Positions 26,668-33,501 of a DNA stretch of 64,000 bases are shown one piece after another. The notes beneath the pieces are model-generated. The model was not told the origin of the DNA. It searched no databases and was given only the letters and a program-made list of their open reading frames with translations. The translations under genes were made by a program, and so were the position numbers. Source of the stretch: Streptomyces sp. DG2A-72 (lineage in GTDB: Bacteria > Actinomycetota > Actinomycetes > Streptomycetales > Streptomycetaceae); the NCBI RefSeq assembly GCF_030499575.1, contig NZ_JASTLC010000001.1, positions 5,418,001 to 5,482,000 of the forward strand, read 5' to 3'. How positions within the stretch are numbered: the first letter of the stretch is position 1; the number at the start of each line of letters is the position of its first letter.

Positions 26668-26943
26668 TCACCTGTGGTGAGTGGTACGGCTGCGGCGGCG
26701 GCGCGGCGGGAAGCGGCCGCGGCCTCCGTCGCGGTGGTCACGTCGTTCGCCGGCGGTCGGTGACTCGGATCGGTCCGGCTCCACCGGGGGCTGCGGCGTG
26801 ACGCGTCCGCGGCGGCCGGGCAGGGCGGCGCTGTACCGGTGCACGGCGATCCTGTCGGCGTGTTGGAGGTTGAGCCGGTGGATCACGTATGCCGCCGCTG
26901 CGATGAGGACGATGAAGGCGGCGGCTGTAAGGAAGGTGTTCAT
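26668..26943 (-). CDS. Small membrane protein with basic tail (91 aa)
   Basis: N-terminal helix FLTAAAFIVLIAAAAYVIHR, then a cytoplasmic Arg/Pro-rich tail (RRDHRDGGRGRFPPRRRRSR). Ten bases separate it from the DUF5994 gene upstream on the same strand, so it is probably in the same transcript. No family recognised. Confidence 0.6.
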   Translation of the reverse strand: MNTFLTAAAFIVLIAAAAYVIHRLNLQHADRIAVHRYSAALPGRRGRVTPQPPVEPDRSESPTAGERRDHRDGGRGRFPPRRRRSRTTHHR

Positions 26944-26953
26944 GGCGGCCGCC

Positions 26954-27547
26954 TCACTTACCGACGATCAGGTGACTGGCCCGACCGGGCGCACCGGGCT
27001 GCTCCGGTACGACCGTGGACACCGCGGAGGCGCCGCCCTCGTACTCCCATGTCTCGTCCGGGTCCAGTGGCTCGTCGGTCGCGGCGACGCCGTGCCGGGC
27101 CTTGTCCGCGGCGATGAGCGCGCTCGCGGTGAGGGGCGGGCCGTCGTGGTCGGACGCGGCGGCCATGAGCCGGGCCGCCGACTCCGCCCCGGTCTCCGGC
27201 GGGATGATCAGCAGGTCCCAGCGGTCGGTGCCGTAGGAGAGCAGCAGCAGTTTGTGCGGGTCGATTTCCGGGGTGAACCAGCCGACCTTGACGATGTGGC
27301 CGTTCACAGGAACCTGGCGTGGGATGACCGGCCAGTACTTCGGGTTGACGGCGACGCGCGTGATGCGGCCCCACAAGGGGTCCAACACGTCGGTCAGCGC
27401 GGGCAGTTCGCTCAGCAGATCCCGGGAGCGGGGCCACCAGGCACCGTCCAGGAGTCCGCGCGAGGTGCCGTCGGTCTTCAATGCGAGACGCGCGGCCGGG
27501 GCTGCGACGGGCTCGGGGTGCAGGGTGGGGTGCAAGGTCGCCGACAT
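26954..27547 (-). CDS. DUF5994 family protein (paralogue 1)
   Basis: 197 residues from the ATG at 27547 (MSATLHPTLHPEPVAAPAAR). Family hallmarks: RLALKTDGTSRGLLDGAWWP with RSRDLLSELPALTDVLD, WGRITRVAVNPKYWPVIPRQ, VNGHIVKVGWFTPEIDPHKL and WDLLIIPPETGAESAARLMA. Function unknown; the family is confined mainly to actinomycetes and typically found in stress islands. Extends about 45 residues beyond paralogue 2 with an acidic C-terminus (DEPLDPDETWEYEGG). Confidence 0.85.
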   Translation of the reverse strand: MSATLHPTLHPEPVAAPAARLALKTDGTSRGLLDGAWWPRSRDLLSELPALTDVLDPLWGRITRVAVNPKYWPVIPRQVPVNGHIVKVGWFTPEIDPHKLLLLSYGTDRWDLLIIPPETGAESAARLMAAASDHDGPPLTASALIAADKARHGVAATDEPLDPDETWEYEGGASAVSTVVPEQPGAPGRASHLIVGK

Positions 27548-27656
27548 GATGCGGACCCGTCTCCGGGCCGCCTCAGCGGCGGCCCGGGTTTCATCTTTCG
27601 CCGAGAACGACCCGGCGTGGAAGCCGGTGTGCGAATTGCCCTCGGTACCGTCCACA

Positions 27657-27973
27657 CTACTCCGCGCTCCGTCGCAGCGCGGACCTGCGGCGGGCCTGGA
27701 GGTGGAGCAGTCGCTGGGTGATCTCCCGGTACTGCCTCAGCGCTCGCCGGAGTTCGTCGGACTGTGCGTCGGGGCCCCGGTCCTGCCGGCCGGCGCGAAA
27801 AGGACGCCGCCGTTCGTGAGGGCGTTCACGAGCCGGGCCCTGGCTTCGTCACAGGCGCTGGACAACCTTGTCCTGTCCGTCCGACGAGAGGAGCGGCTCC
27901 GGGCCTTGGCCGCGGCGCGCGGCGGGGCCGGGGGTTTGGCCGACGGGCTGCTGGGCGCGCGTCTGGTCGTACA
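27657..27973 (-). pseudogene. Conserved streptomycete helical protein, frameshifted
   Basis: Begins MMYDQTRAQQPVGQTPGPAA, continues PLLSSDGQDKVVQRL and hits a stop. A shifted frame gives ACDEARARLVNALT and a third gives SDELRRALRQYREITQRLLH with LQARRRSALRRSAE. Together they match the helical protein common beside CsbD and DUF5994 genes (ending LRLALRQYREITERLL). At least two frameshifts. Confidence 0.6.
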
Positions 27974-28166
27974 TCATCGGGGGCCGCTTCCGTTCCGCCG
28001 GAAGGCTTTCTTGATCTTCGCGACGGCCTGGTTCAGGCTCCCGGAGACCCGGTCGTTCCTGCCCCCGGCGTTGCAGTCGCCTGTTGCGGCTGACGCGGCC
28101 GAGTTCTTCCGTGATCCTGCCCTTCATCGTCTGCGCCTGGTGCCTGATGGTCTGTGAAACGGTCAT
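27974..28166 (-). pseudogene. CsbD paralogue with frameshift
   Basis: Reads MTVSQTIRHQAQTMKGRITE, ELGRVSRNRRLQ, after which a one-base shift is needed to continue NAGGRNDRVSGSLNQAVAKI KKAFRRNGSGPR to a stop at 27974. It parallels the intact CsbD protein at 21560-21733 along its whole length. The unshifted frame runs on into unrelated sequence. A base-calling error would restore a 63-residue protein. Confidence 0.75.
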
Positions 28167-28366
28167 GGCCGGCCTCACTGTTGTCCGGTGGATGGGGTTC
28201 CCGCAGGGTCTGAGCGAGACGGGTGGGCGGAATGCTTCGCCGTGGGTTCCGGAAGTGGCATGGCTCTGCACCGTCCTGCCGGTCAACGTCCGGCGGCGGT
28301 CCGTGTCAACGCGGTGGCCACGCGATCCGGGCCGCCTCGTTACAGCTGCGGCGGCGACGCGGACGG

Positions 28367-28894
28367 TCACATCGCCGCCGCCAGTCGGCCGGGCCGTCCG
28401 GTGCCCGCGTCGCACGACCAGGAGGTGCCGTCGGCCTGCTCCGCCGTCATGAGGGCGGTCGCGGTCAACTGCGGGCCGGTGCTCGCGCTCGCAGCGGCCA
28501 TCAGCCGGGCGGCCGAGGGGGCACTGGTCTCCGGGGGAATCACCAGGAGGTCCCAGCGGCCCGCCGTGTAGGACAGCAGCAGGATCTTGTGCGGATCCAG
28601 CTCCGAGGTGAACCAACCGACCTTCACCACATGGCCGTTGACGAAGATCTTGTGTGGGATGATAGGCCAGTAGCGGGGGTTGACGGCGATCCGGGTGATC
28701 CGTCCCCACAGCGGGTCCAGTACGTCGGCCAGCGCGGGGAGTTCATCCGTCAGGTCCCGTGAGCGGGGCCACCAGGCACCGTCCAGCTCAACCCGTCCCG
28801 GGGAGGGGCTCACGGGTTTGAGGGCGAGGCGTGCGGTCGTCGCCCTGAAGGGCACGGCGCGCAGCGCCGGATGCTCGGTGATCGCGGACATCAT
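28367..28894 (-). CDS. DUF5994 family protein (paralogue 2)
   Basis: 175 residues. Same blocks as paralogue 1: RLALKPVSPSPGRVELDGAW, RSRDLTDELPALADVLD, WGRITRIAVNPRYWPIIPHK, VNGHVVKVGWFTSELDPHKI, WDLLVIPPETSAPSAARLMA. The close match over the core but different tails indicates local duplication. Two ATG codons in tandem (28894, 28891) could both serve as start. Confidence 0.85.
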   Translation of the reverse strand: MMSAITEHPALRAVPFRATTARLALKPVSPSPGRVELDGAWWPRSRDLTDELPALADVLDPLWGRITRIAVNPRYWPIIPHKIFVNGHVVKVGWFTSELDPHKILLLSYTAGRWDLLVIPPETSAPSAARLMAAASASTGPQLTATALMTAEQADGTSWSCDAGTGRPGRLAAAM

Positions 28895-29047
28895 GCGAAC
28901 CCGTCCCCGGACCTCTGCGCGTGGGCAGTTGTCCGGTGTCGTTGCTCACCAGGAACGACACCGGGATCGGGGCCGGTGCGCGAAGTGCTCCCGATGACTT
29001 CACGCTACTCCCTGAAGAGCCCGAACGGACCGCTCCCGGAGATCGCC

Positions 29048-29299
29048 TCACTTCCGGCGGTCGTCCTTGCCCGAGGAGCGGCTGGACTCCAGCCAGGACC
29101 GCGCCGGTTCTGCCGCGCGCGTGGTGTCCACGGTGAGCCGGAGGAGCGTCCCTCCCTCGGTGTCCGCGGGGTAGCTGCGCTGTTCTGTGGCGGCGAAGCA
29201 GCGGCGGAGAACCTCCGCGACCCGGCGGGCGTCCTCGGGTGAGGCGGCGACGATGCGTACGTCGGCGTGTCCGTCCGAGGGTGTTTCCTTGGGCTGCAT
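29048..29299 (-). CDS. Small conserved hypothetical protein (83 aa)
   Basis: HADVRIVAASPEDARRVAEV, LRRCFAATEQRSYPADTEGG, TLLRLTVDTTRAAEPARSWL. An alpha/beta pattern with no catalytic motif; it looks like the short protein that regularly accompanies DUF5994 genes in streptomycetes. Its C-terminus is charged (SSRSSGKDDRRK). Function unknown. Confidence 0.65.
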   Translation of the reverse strand: MQPKETPSDGHADVRIVAASPEDARRVAEVLRRCFAATEQRSYPADTEGGTLLRLTVDTTRAAEPARSWLESSRSSGKDDRRK

Positions 29300-29469
29300 G
29301 ACGACTTGCTGTTCCCCTTGAGGATGGATGGGCGGACCGGATATTTCACTCTACGCCGGCGTGACCCGAGGGCTCCGCGTGTGGCCAGCGAGCTTTCCGG
29401 CTGCTGTGGGCCGAAGAGTACATTGAAACGAGGAAGTCACTCCGTATCTCTCGCAGACAGGCGAGTGTC

Positions 29470-29955
29470 ATGTCCGACTCCGGCTCCCCGCGGGTGACCA
29501 GGCTCTTGCCGGACGCCGTCCACAAGGTGGTGAAGCCCGGGACGGCTGTGGTACGGCTGGAGACCACGCACGACCGCCGGGGCGTTCTCGACGGGGCGTG
29601 GTGGCCGCGATCCCGTGACATCGCATCCGAGCTTCCCGCCCTGATCTCCGCACTGACCGAGTACCTCGGGCCGGTCACGCGAGTGGGCCTGGACGTCGGA
29701 GCCTGGGACGCGCTGCCGACTCGACTGCTCGTCGACGACCGCGTCGTCCATATCGACTCCTTCCCTGTCGGCGACGACACCGTTCTCGTCACCCGGGGCG
29801 ATCAGGACCACTTCTCCCTCCTCGTGGTCCCACCGCACGCGACGCCAGAGGCGGCACGCGCCGCGATGGCCGAGGCCGTCCGCTCCGACAACGTCACGCA
29901 AGCCGAACAGATCCTCATCGACACCGGGACCGGCCGGGCGGCGCCGGGGGTGTGA
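29470..29955 (+). CDS. DUF5994 family protein (paralogue 3)
   Basis: 161 residues on the opposite strand from the other two. Core: AVVRLETTHDRRGVLDGAWW with RSRDIASELPALISALTEYL, GPVTRVGLDVGAWDALPTRL, VDDRVVHIDSFPVGDDTVLV, HFSLLVVPPHATPEAARAAM. More diverged: the KVGWF block is replaced by HIDSF. It converges on the GAF-ANTAR gene with 6 bases between stops. Confidence 0.82.
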   Translation: MSDSGSPRVTRLLPDAVHKVVKPGTAVVRLETTHDRRGVLDGAWWPRSRDIASELPALISALTEYLGPVTRVGLDVGAWDALPTRLLVDDRVVHIDSFPVGDDTVLVTRGDQDHFSLLVVPPHATPEAARAAMAEAVRSDNVTQAEQILIDTGTGRAAPGV

Positions 29956-29961
29956 CGGCGG

Positions 29962-30720
29962 TCAGCCGCGGTCGTCGCTGGTCCGGTCCGGGGCCGGCGG
30001 CGGGATGGCGGCGGTGTCGAAGGCGCCCGAGATGATCCGTGTGGCCAGGTCCGACAGGCGCAGGTGACGGGCGCGGGCGTACGACCGGAACGCGGCGAAG
30101 GCGTCGTCGACGGAGGTGTTCCAGCGCTCCGCCAGGACCCCCTTGACCTGCTCGATCAGGACGCGACTGGTCAGCGCGGTCTCCAACTGGCTGTTCTCGA
30201 CGTGCGACTGCTCCAGTGTGCGCTGCTGCAGGATCGCGATCGTGGCCACGTCGGCGAGTGCTTGGGCAAGCACTATGTCGTCGTCGCCGAGGCGGTGCGG
30301 TGTGGCCTGGAAGAGGTTGAGAGCGCCGACGACCCGGCTGCGCAGGCGCAGCGGGATGGCGTGCGTGCTCACATACCCCGTCTCGCGAGCGCGTGCGGCG
30401 AAGCGCGGCCAGCCGGCGGTGACTTCCGCCCGCGCCAGGCTGATGTTGGTCCGGGCGGTGCCGGTGCGGTAGCACTCCACGCACGGGCCCTGGTCGTGCT
30501 GGAGCGCGAACAGCTCCAGCAGGCGGGTGTGCTCGTCCGAGGCGGCGATGATCTGCAGTTCGCCCTGCGAGTCCGCGAGCAGGATTCCGGCCGCCGACAC
30601 GTCGAGCAGTTCTACGCAGCGCGTGGACAGCCGCTGGAGCAGGTCGATGACGTCGAAGTCCTCGACGAGGGAGTCCGCGACCTCCACGAAGATCTCGGCC
30701 AGACGTCGTTCGCGGGCCAT
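29962..30720 (-). CDS. GAF-ANTAR regulator
   Basis: 252 residues from the ATG at 30720, with AAGGG 9 bases upstream; the longer open frame to 31404 is a shadow of the next gene. GAF: EIFVEVADSLVEDFDVIDLL, ELLDVSAAGILLADSQGELQ, LFALQHDQGPCVECYRTGTA, LRLRSRVVGALNLFQATPHR. ANTAR: LTSRVLIEQVKGVLAERWNT with DDAFAAFRSYARARHLRLSD. Very similar in layout to the protein at 24281-24997. It starts 5 bases after the next ANTAR gene ends, so the two form an operon. Confidence 0.9.
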   Translation of the reverse strand: MARERRLAEIFVEVADSLVEDFDVIDLLQRLSTRCVELLDVSAAGILLADSQGELQIIAASDEHTRLLELFALQHDQGPCVECYRTGTARTNISLARAEVTAGWPRFAARARETGYVSTHAIPLRLRSRVVGALNLFQATPHRLGDDDIVLAQALADVATIAILQQRTLEQSHVENSQLETALTSRVLIEQVKGVLAERWNTSVDDAFAAFRSYARARHLRLSDLATRIISGAFDTAAIPPPAPDRTSDDRG

Positions 30721-30725
30721 GCTGA

Positions 30726-31478
30726 TCATCCCTTCCCATCGTCGGGCGAATACGGCCCGCTTACATCGTTGTTGAAGTCGTCGTCGAAGCGCAGTCTGCG
30801 GGCGACGACGTCCGCGGCAATCTCGCCGAGGGGGCGCTCGCTGCTGTACGCGTGGGCGCGCAGGCGCAGCAGGGCCTCCTCCATGGACACGTCCAGCTGG
30901 GCGCTGGTCATTCCCGTGGCCTGGTGCACGACCGCGCGGCGCAGCACCGAGGGAGGTTCCAGGGCCATGCCGAGCCTGGGAACGCCCCCGTCCCCGTCGC
31001 GTCGGTCGCCGTTCAGAAACGCGCCGGTCAGCGCGGCCGCCAGTGCGGTGGCGTCCTCGTACTGCTGCTCGCTCAGCCGCCGCCTGCCGTCGCACAGCAG
31101 GGTCAGTACGCCGATCCGGATGGCTCCGATGCCCAGCGGGAAGCAGCACACACCGTGCACGCCCAGCTCGCGCGCGGCCGGCAGTAGCGCGGGCCACCGC
31201 TCGGTGCGCACCCGGTCCAGGTCCGGCTCGACGACGGGTGAGCCGACACGGACCGCGTCCGGCCCCGGGCCCTCGCCCAGCGTGAACTGGAGCTCCTCGA
31301 ACCGCGCGCTCAGCTCGGGATGGCACCACAGCGGCTCGGCCGACCGCTTGGCACCGACCAGCAGCGACAGCGTGACCCCCTCGGCGCCCAACGCCCGGGC
31401 ACACGCCTGCGCCGGGTCGTCGGCGGCCTCGCCCCGGTGCAGCGACCGCAGGACCTCGGCCATGCCGTCGCTGATCAC
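30726..31478 (-). CDS. GAF-ANTAR regulator (second type)
   Basis: About 250 residues if GTG 31478 is used (CGGAG close upstream); ATG 31463 is the alternative. The GAF-like domain contains QACARALGAEGVTLSLLVGA, FTLGEGPGPDAVRVGSPVVE and GIGAIRIGVLTLLCDGRRRL. The C-terminal ANTAR helices are LRRAVVHQATGMTSAQLDVS and MEEALLRLRAHAYSSERPLG. Upstream member of a two-gene operon. Two ANTAR proteins acting together in one transcript is unusual but known in this genus. Confidence 0.87.
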   Translation of the reverse strand: MISDGMAEVLRSLHRGEAADDPAQACARALGAEGVTLSLLVGAKRSAEPLWCHPELSARFEELQFTLGEGPGPDAVRVGSPVVEPDLDRVRTERWPALLPAARELGVHGVCCFPLGIGAIRIGVLTLLCDGRRRLSEQQYEDATALAAALTGAFLNGDRRDGDGGVPRLGMALEPPSVLRRAVVHQATGMTSAQLDVSMEEALLRLRAHAYSSERPLGEIAADVVARRLRFDDDFNNDVSGPYSPDDGKG

Positions 31479-31542
31479 CGTTCTCCGCTCCCTGGTGGCC
31501 GGGGCACTTCGGGGTGAGACGCAGTACGACCTGCGCCGTACA

Positions 31543-31920
31543 TTACGAGGCCGGGTCTGCCGCCGCGCGCTCTGCGGGTATGCCGTTCCAGGCGTCCTGG
31601 GCGCTCGCGTACCGCGGGAAACGCTCCCGCAGACCGCCGGCCAGGAACACCAGACTTGCGCCTGGCCCGTTGTGCACGACCCGCACCCATCCGAGCCGCT
31701 CATGACAGTCCTCCCACGCCGCGCACAGCGGGTCCAGGACGCTGCCGTCCATGAAGGTCACGCCGAGCAGGTCGACTATGAGGAACAGCCGCCCGCTGCC
31801 GTGCCGGGCGTCCTCCAGATCACGCGCGAAGGCCGGCGCGGTCGTCACGTCCAACTCGCCGCCGGCCGTGACCACACGCAACTCGTTGAACAGGTCGGGA
31901 TGCGGGCTCATGCGCCCCAT
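31543..31920 (-). CDS. STAS-domain protein (anti-sigma antagonist-like)
   Basis: 125 residues (ATG 31920; ATG 31911 possible). Strand-helix pattern: LRVVTAGGELDVTTAPAFAR, DLEDARHGSGRLFLIVDLLG VTFMDGSVLDPLCAAWEDCH, VRVVHNGPGASLVFLAGGLR. The serine in FMDGSVL is at the usual phosphorylation site. It lies directly upstream of the ANTAR pair on the same strand and may feed the same signal route. Confidence 0.82.
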   Translation of the reverse strand: MGRMSPHPDLFNELRVVTAGGELDVTTAPAFARDLEDARHGSGRLFLIVDLLGVTFMDGSVLDPLCAAWEDCHERLGWVRVVHNGPGASLVFLAGGLRERFPRYASAQDAWNGIPAERAAADPAS

Positions 31921-32227
31921 CTCCTCTGTCGGTGGAGTGGCTTTCGCCTTGCGCAGGGCCTCTGTTGCGCGGAACTGGACAGCACGGAGAGGGCCGGGGG
32001 CACGGGCGGGCCGTATGACGAGCGTACTGCCGCGAGGGGACCGGTCGGTCGCCCTTTCTCCAGGTATCCACGAGGGTGGTCGAAAGTGTCGTCCCTGGTC
32101 GGTTCCTGACGGGATCGAGGGCGAAGGTGCAAGAGAGTCGTGCGGGCCCAGGTCGGCGCCCGGGAGCCGGCTCAGGGGCCCGACCCGCGATGCGGATCAG
32201 GCCATTGCCGAGTAGCCGGGAGGGATC

Positions 32228-32345
32228 TCAGTAGCGGCGCGCGGGGCGTCCCGGATGGGGTGATGCTTTCGACGCGAGCGGTGATCCAGCCGTGCTCGGT
32301 GAGCCGGTCGAGGATGGGATAGACAGTGCAGGGCCGGGACCTGCG
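32228..32345 (-). pseudogene. PadR-type regulator fragment
   Basis: Minus strand reads CTVYPILDRLTEHGWITARV ESITPSG and, after a one-base shift, GRPARRY and stop. This is the recognition helix and wing of a PadR winged-helix protein (tVYPiLdrLe..GWi...GRPrRRyY). The N-terminal helix is absent. It follows the fragment at 32359-32697 and abuts the third scar module. Confidence 0.5.
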
Positions 32346-32358
32346 TCATGACAGATCT

Positions 32359-32697
32359 TCAACCCCCAGGCGCGTTCGGTTCCGTGGGGGTGCCGCCGGG
32401 CAGGGCGTAGAGGTTGGGGCGGCCAGGGGTGAGGGTGTGTTCCCGAGCGATCCACGCGCACCAGTCGGAAGCCCATGCGGCGGCGGCGCGGGGCGCCCAT
32501 GGAGCCCGGTAGGTGCGCCACTTCTCGTCGGCGGCGTGCAAGGCGTGCTCGCCGAGTCGGTCGAGGTGGCCGTGGTGCTGCAGCCAGGCGCGGGTGTCGT
32601 CGTCGATCAGTCCCGTGGGCCCTGAATTCGCGGCCTGAGGCCCCGGAATGGGCACTGCGCCTCGACTTAGGGCACGCAGAGCGCACGCCACCCTCAA
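32359..32697 (-). pseudogene. Fragment of a mobile-element-type hypothetical protein
   Basis: The conserved-looking part is DDDTRAWLQHHGHLDRLGEH, ALHAADEKWRTYRAPWAPRA, AAAWASDWCAWIAREHTLTP. The Trp-rich helical pattern recalls small accessory proteins of streptomycete integrative elements, but no named family is claimed. The left part of the frame runs into scar copy 3, so the N-terminus is probably not native. Confidence 0.35.
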
Positions 32698-32699
32698 AT

Positions 32700-32920
32700 T
32701 GGACTAGACAACAAACAAACCCCAGGCCATCGACCTGGGGTTTCATCATGGAGCGGGTGACGAGAATCGAACTCGCGCTCTCAGCTTGGGAAGCGACGGC
32801 GCTCCAGCGGCGACATGGACGGTGACCTGCGGGGATTCATCGCACCGGCATCGTCGCCCGGGCCCGGTCGCACCGCTGTTGACCGTGGTGGTCCGCTCTT
32901 ATGGGCATGCTGTGGGCACG
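32700..32920 (-). repeat. tRNA-Gly(CCC) attachment-site scar, copy 3
   Basis: Hairpin AAACCCCAGG / CCTGGGGTTT at 32717-32743, tRNA-Gly 3' half with CCA at 32749-32794, break in the anticodon stem, arm block at 32870-32920 (here GGGCATG...GGGCACG). Its left flank (TGGACTAGACAACAAAC) matches copy 1 (TGGACTGGACAACAAAC). It forms the left boundary of the lasso-peptide segment. Confidence 0.75.
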
Positions 32921-33302
32921 GCTTCGACGTGCGGCGGGCAGAGTGCCGGGGTGAACGGGCTCTGTGCTTGGCTCGGCCGGTTCGCATGTCCGACTCGGGG
33001 AGCGCTTCGCCAGTGCACAGCCCTCCGGTGAAGCGTTCGCCCGTCCGGTTGGGGTCAGCCCCTGCAGCTCGGCCGTGGCGGCCACCACGAGGTCGACCGC
33101 CCCCCGCCGATAGAGCACGCTGTGGGTACGGGGTGTCTCTCGTCTCGCTCCGCGCGCTCAATAGGCAAGTATTCAAGGTGCCTTTTCCCGGACGGTGGTG
33201 ATTGCATGGTCAACCTCATTTTGTCATCCCGTGGCCCGTTCTTTCGTGATATCCGGAGTGGACCGTATTAGATTATTCATGGAGGGAAGAAGGTGAGAGA
33301 CC
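32921..33302 (+). promoter_or_regulatory. Leader region of the lasso cluster
   Basis: No gene was recognised in this 382-base gap. Its last 120 bases are distinctly less GC-rich than the surroundings and contain TAGATT at 33271-33276, which could act as a -10 element (no convincing -35 was found), followed by AGGGAAGAAGGTGAGAG before the precursor ATG. The cluster is probably transcribed from here. Confidence 0.4.
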
Positions 33303-33413
33303 ATGCTGAAGTACACCGCTCCGACCGTCATCTGCCTAGGGCGGATCGAGGAACTGACCGGGCAGCTCCGCCGCGGCGTTCCTGACCTCCTCGGTCACGG
33401 CAACATTGTGTGA
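33303..33413 (+). CDS. Lasso peptide precursor (A), lariatin-like
   Basis: 36 residues. Leader MLKYTAPTVICLGRIEELTG shows the RRE-recognition pattern Y-x-x-P-x-(V/L)...G (Tyr4, Pro7, Val9, Gly13) and a Thr at 19. If that Thr is at the usual -2 position, the core is QLRRGVPDLLGHGNIV, 16 residues with a ring from residue 1 to Asp8. Alternatively the core begins at Gly20 with a Gly1-Asp9 ring. Core positions 8-16 (D-LLGHGNIV) line up one for one with lariatin A (GSQLVYREWVGHSNVIKP; E-WVGHSNVI). Arg3 and Arg4 make the ring basic. The cyclase gene follows immediately. The gene is too short for ordinary gene callers. Confidence 0.88.
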   Translation: MLKYTAPTVICLGRIEELTGQLRRGVPDLLGHGNIV

Positions 33414-33501
33414 CCAGCAACGCCCCGGCCCCTCACCTGCTGGTGCAACTGTCGGTCGGGGAGGGGCCGTCACATCTGACCAGCACCTAGCAGGGGACTT
33501 C

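Noticed and set aside
32475..32825. Plus-strand frame ending ERVTRIELALSAWEATALQR
   Set aside because: This is read-through of the tRNA-Gly fragment; a classic misannotation.
33406..33501. TTG start of the cyclase overlapping the precursor stop
   Set aside because: The extra 32 residues have no family counterpart, and GTG 33502 has its own AGGGGA.
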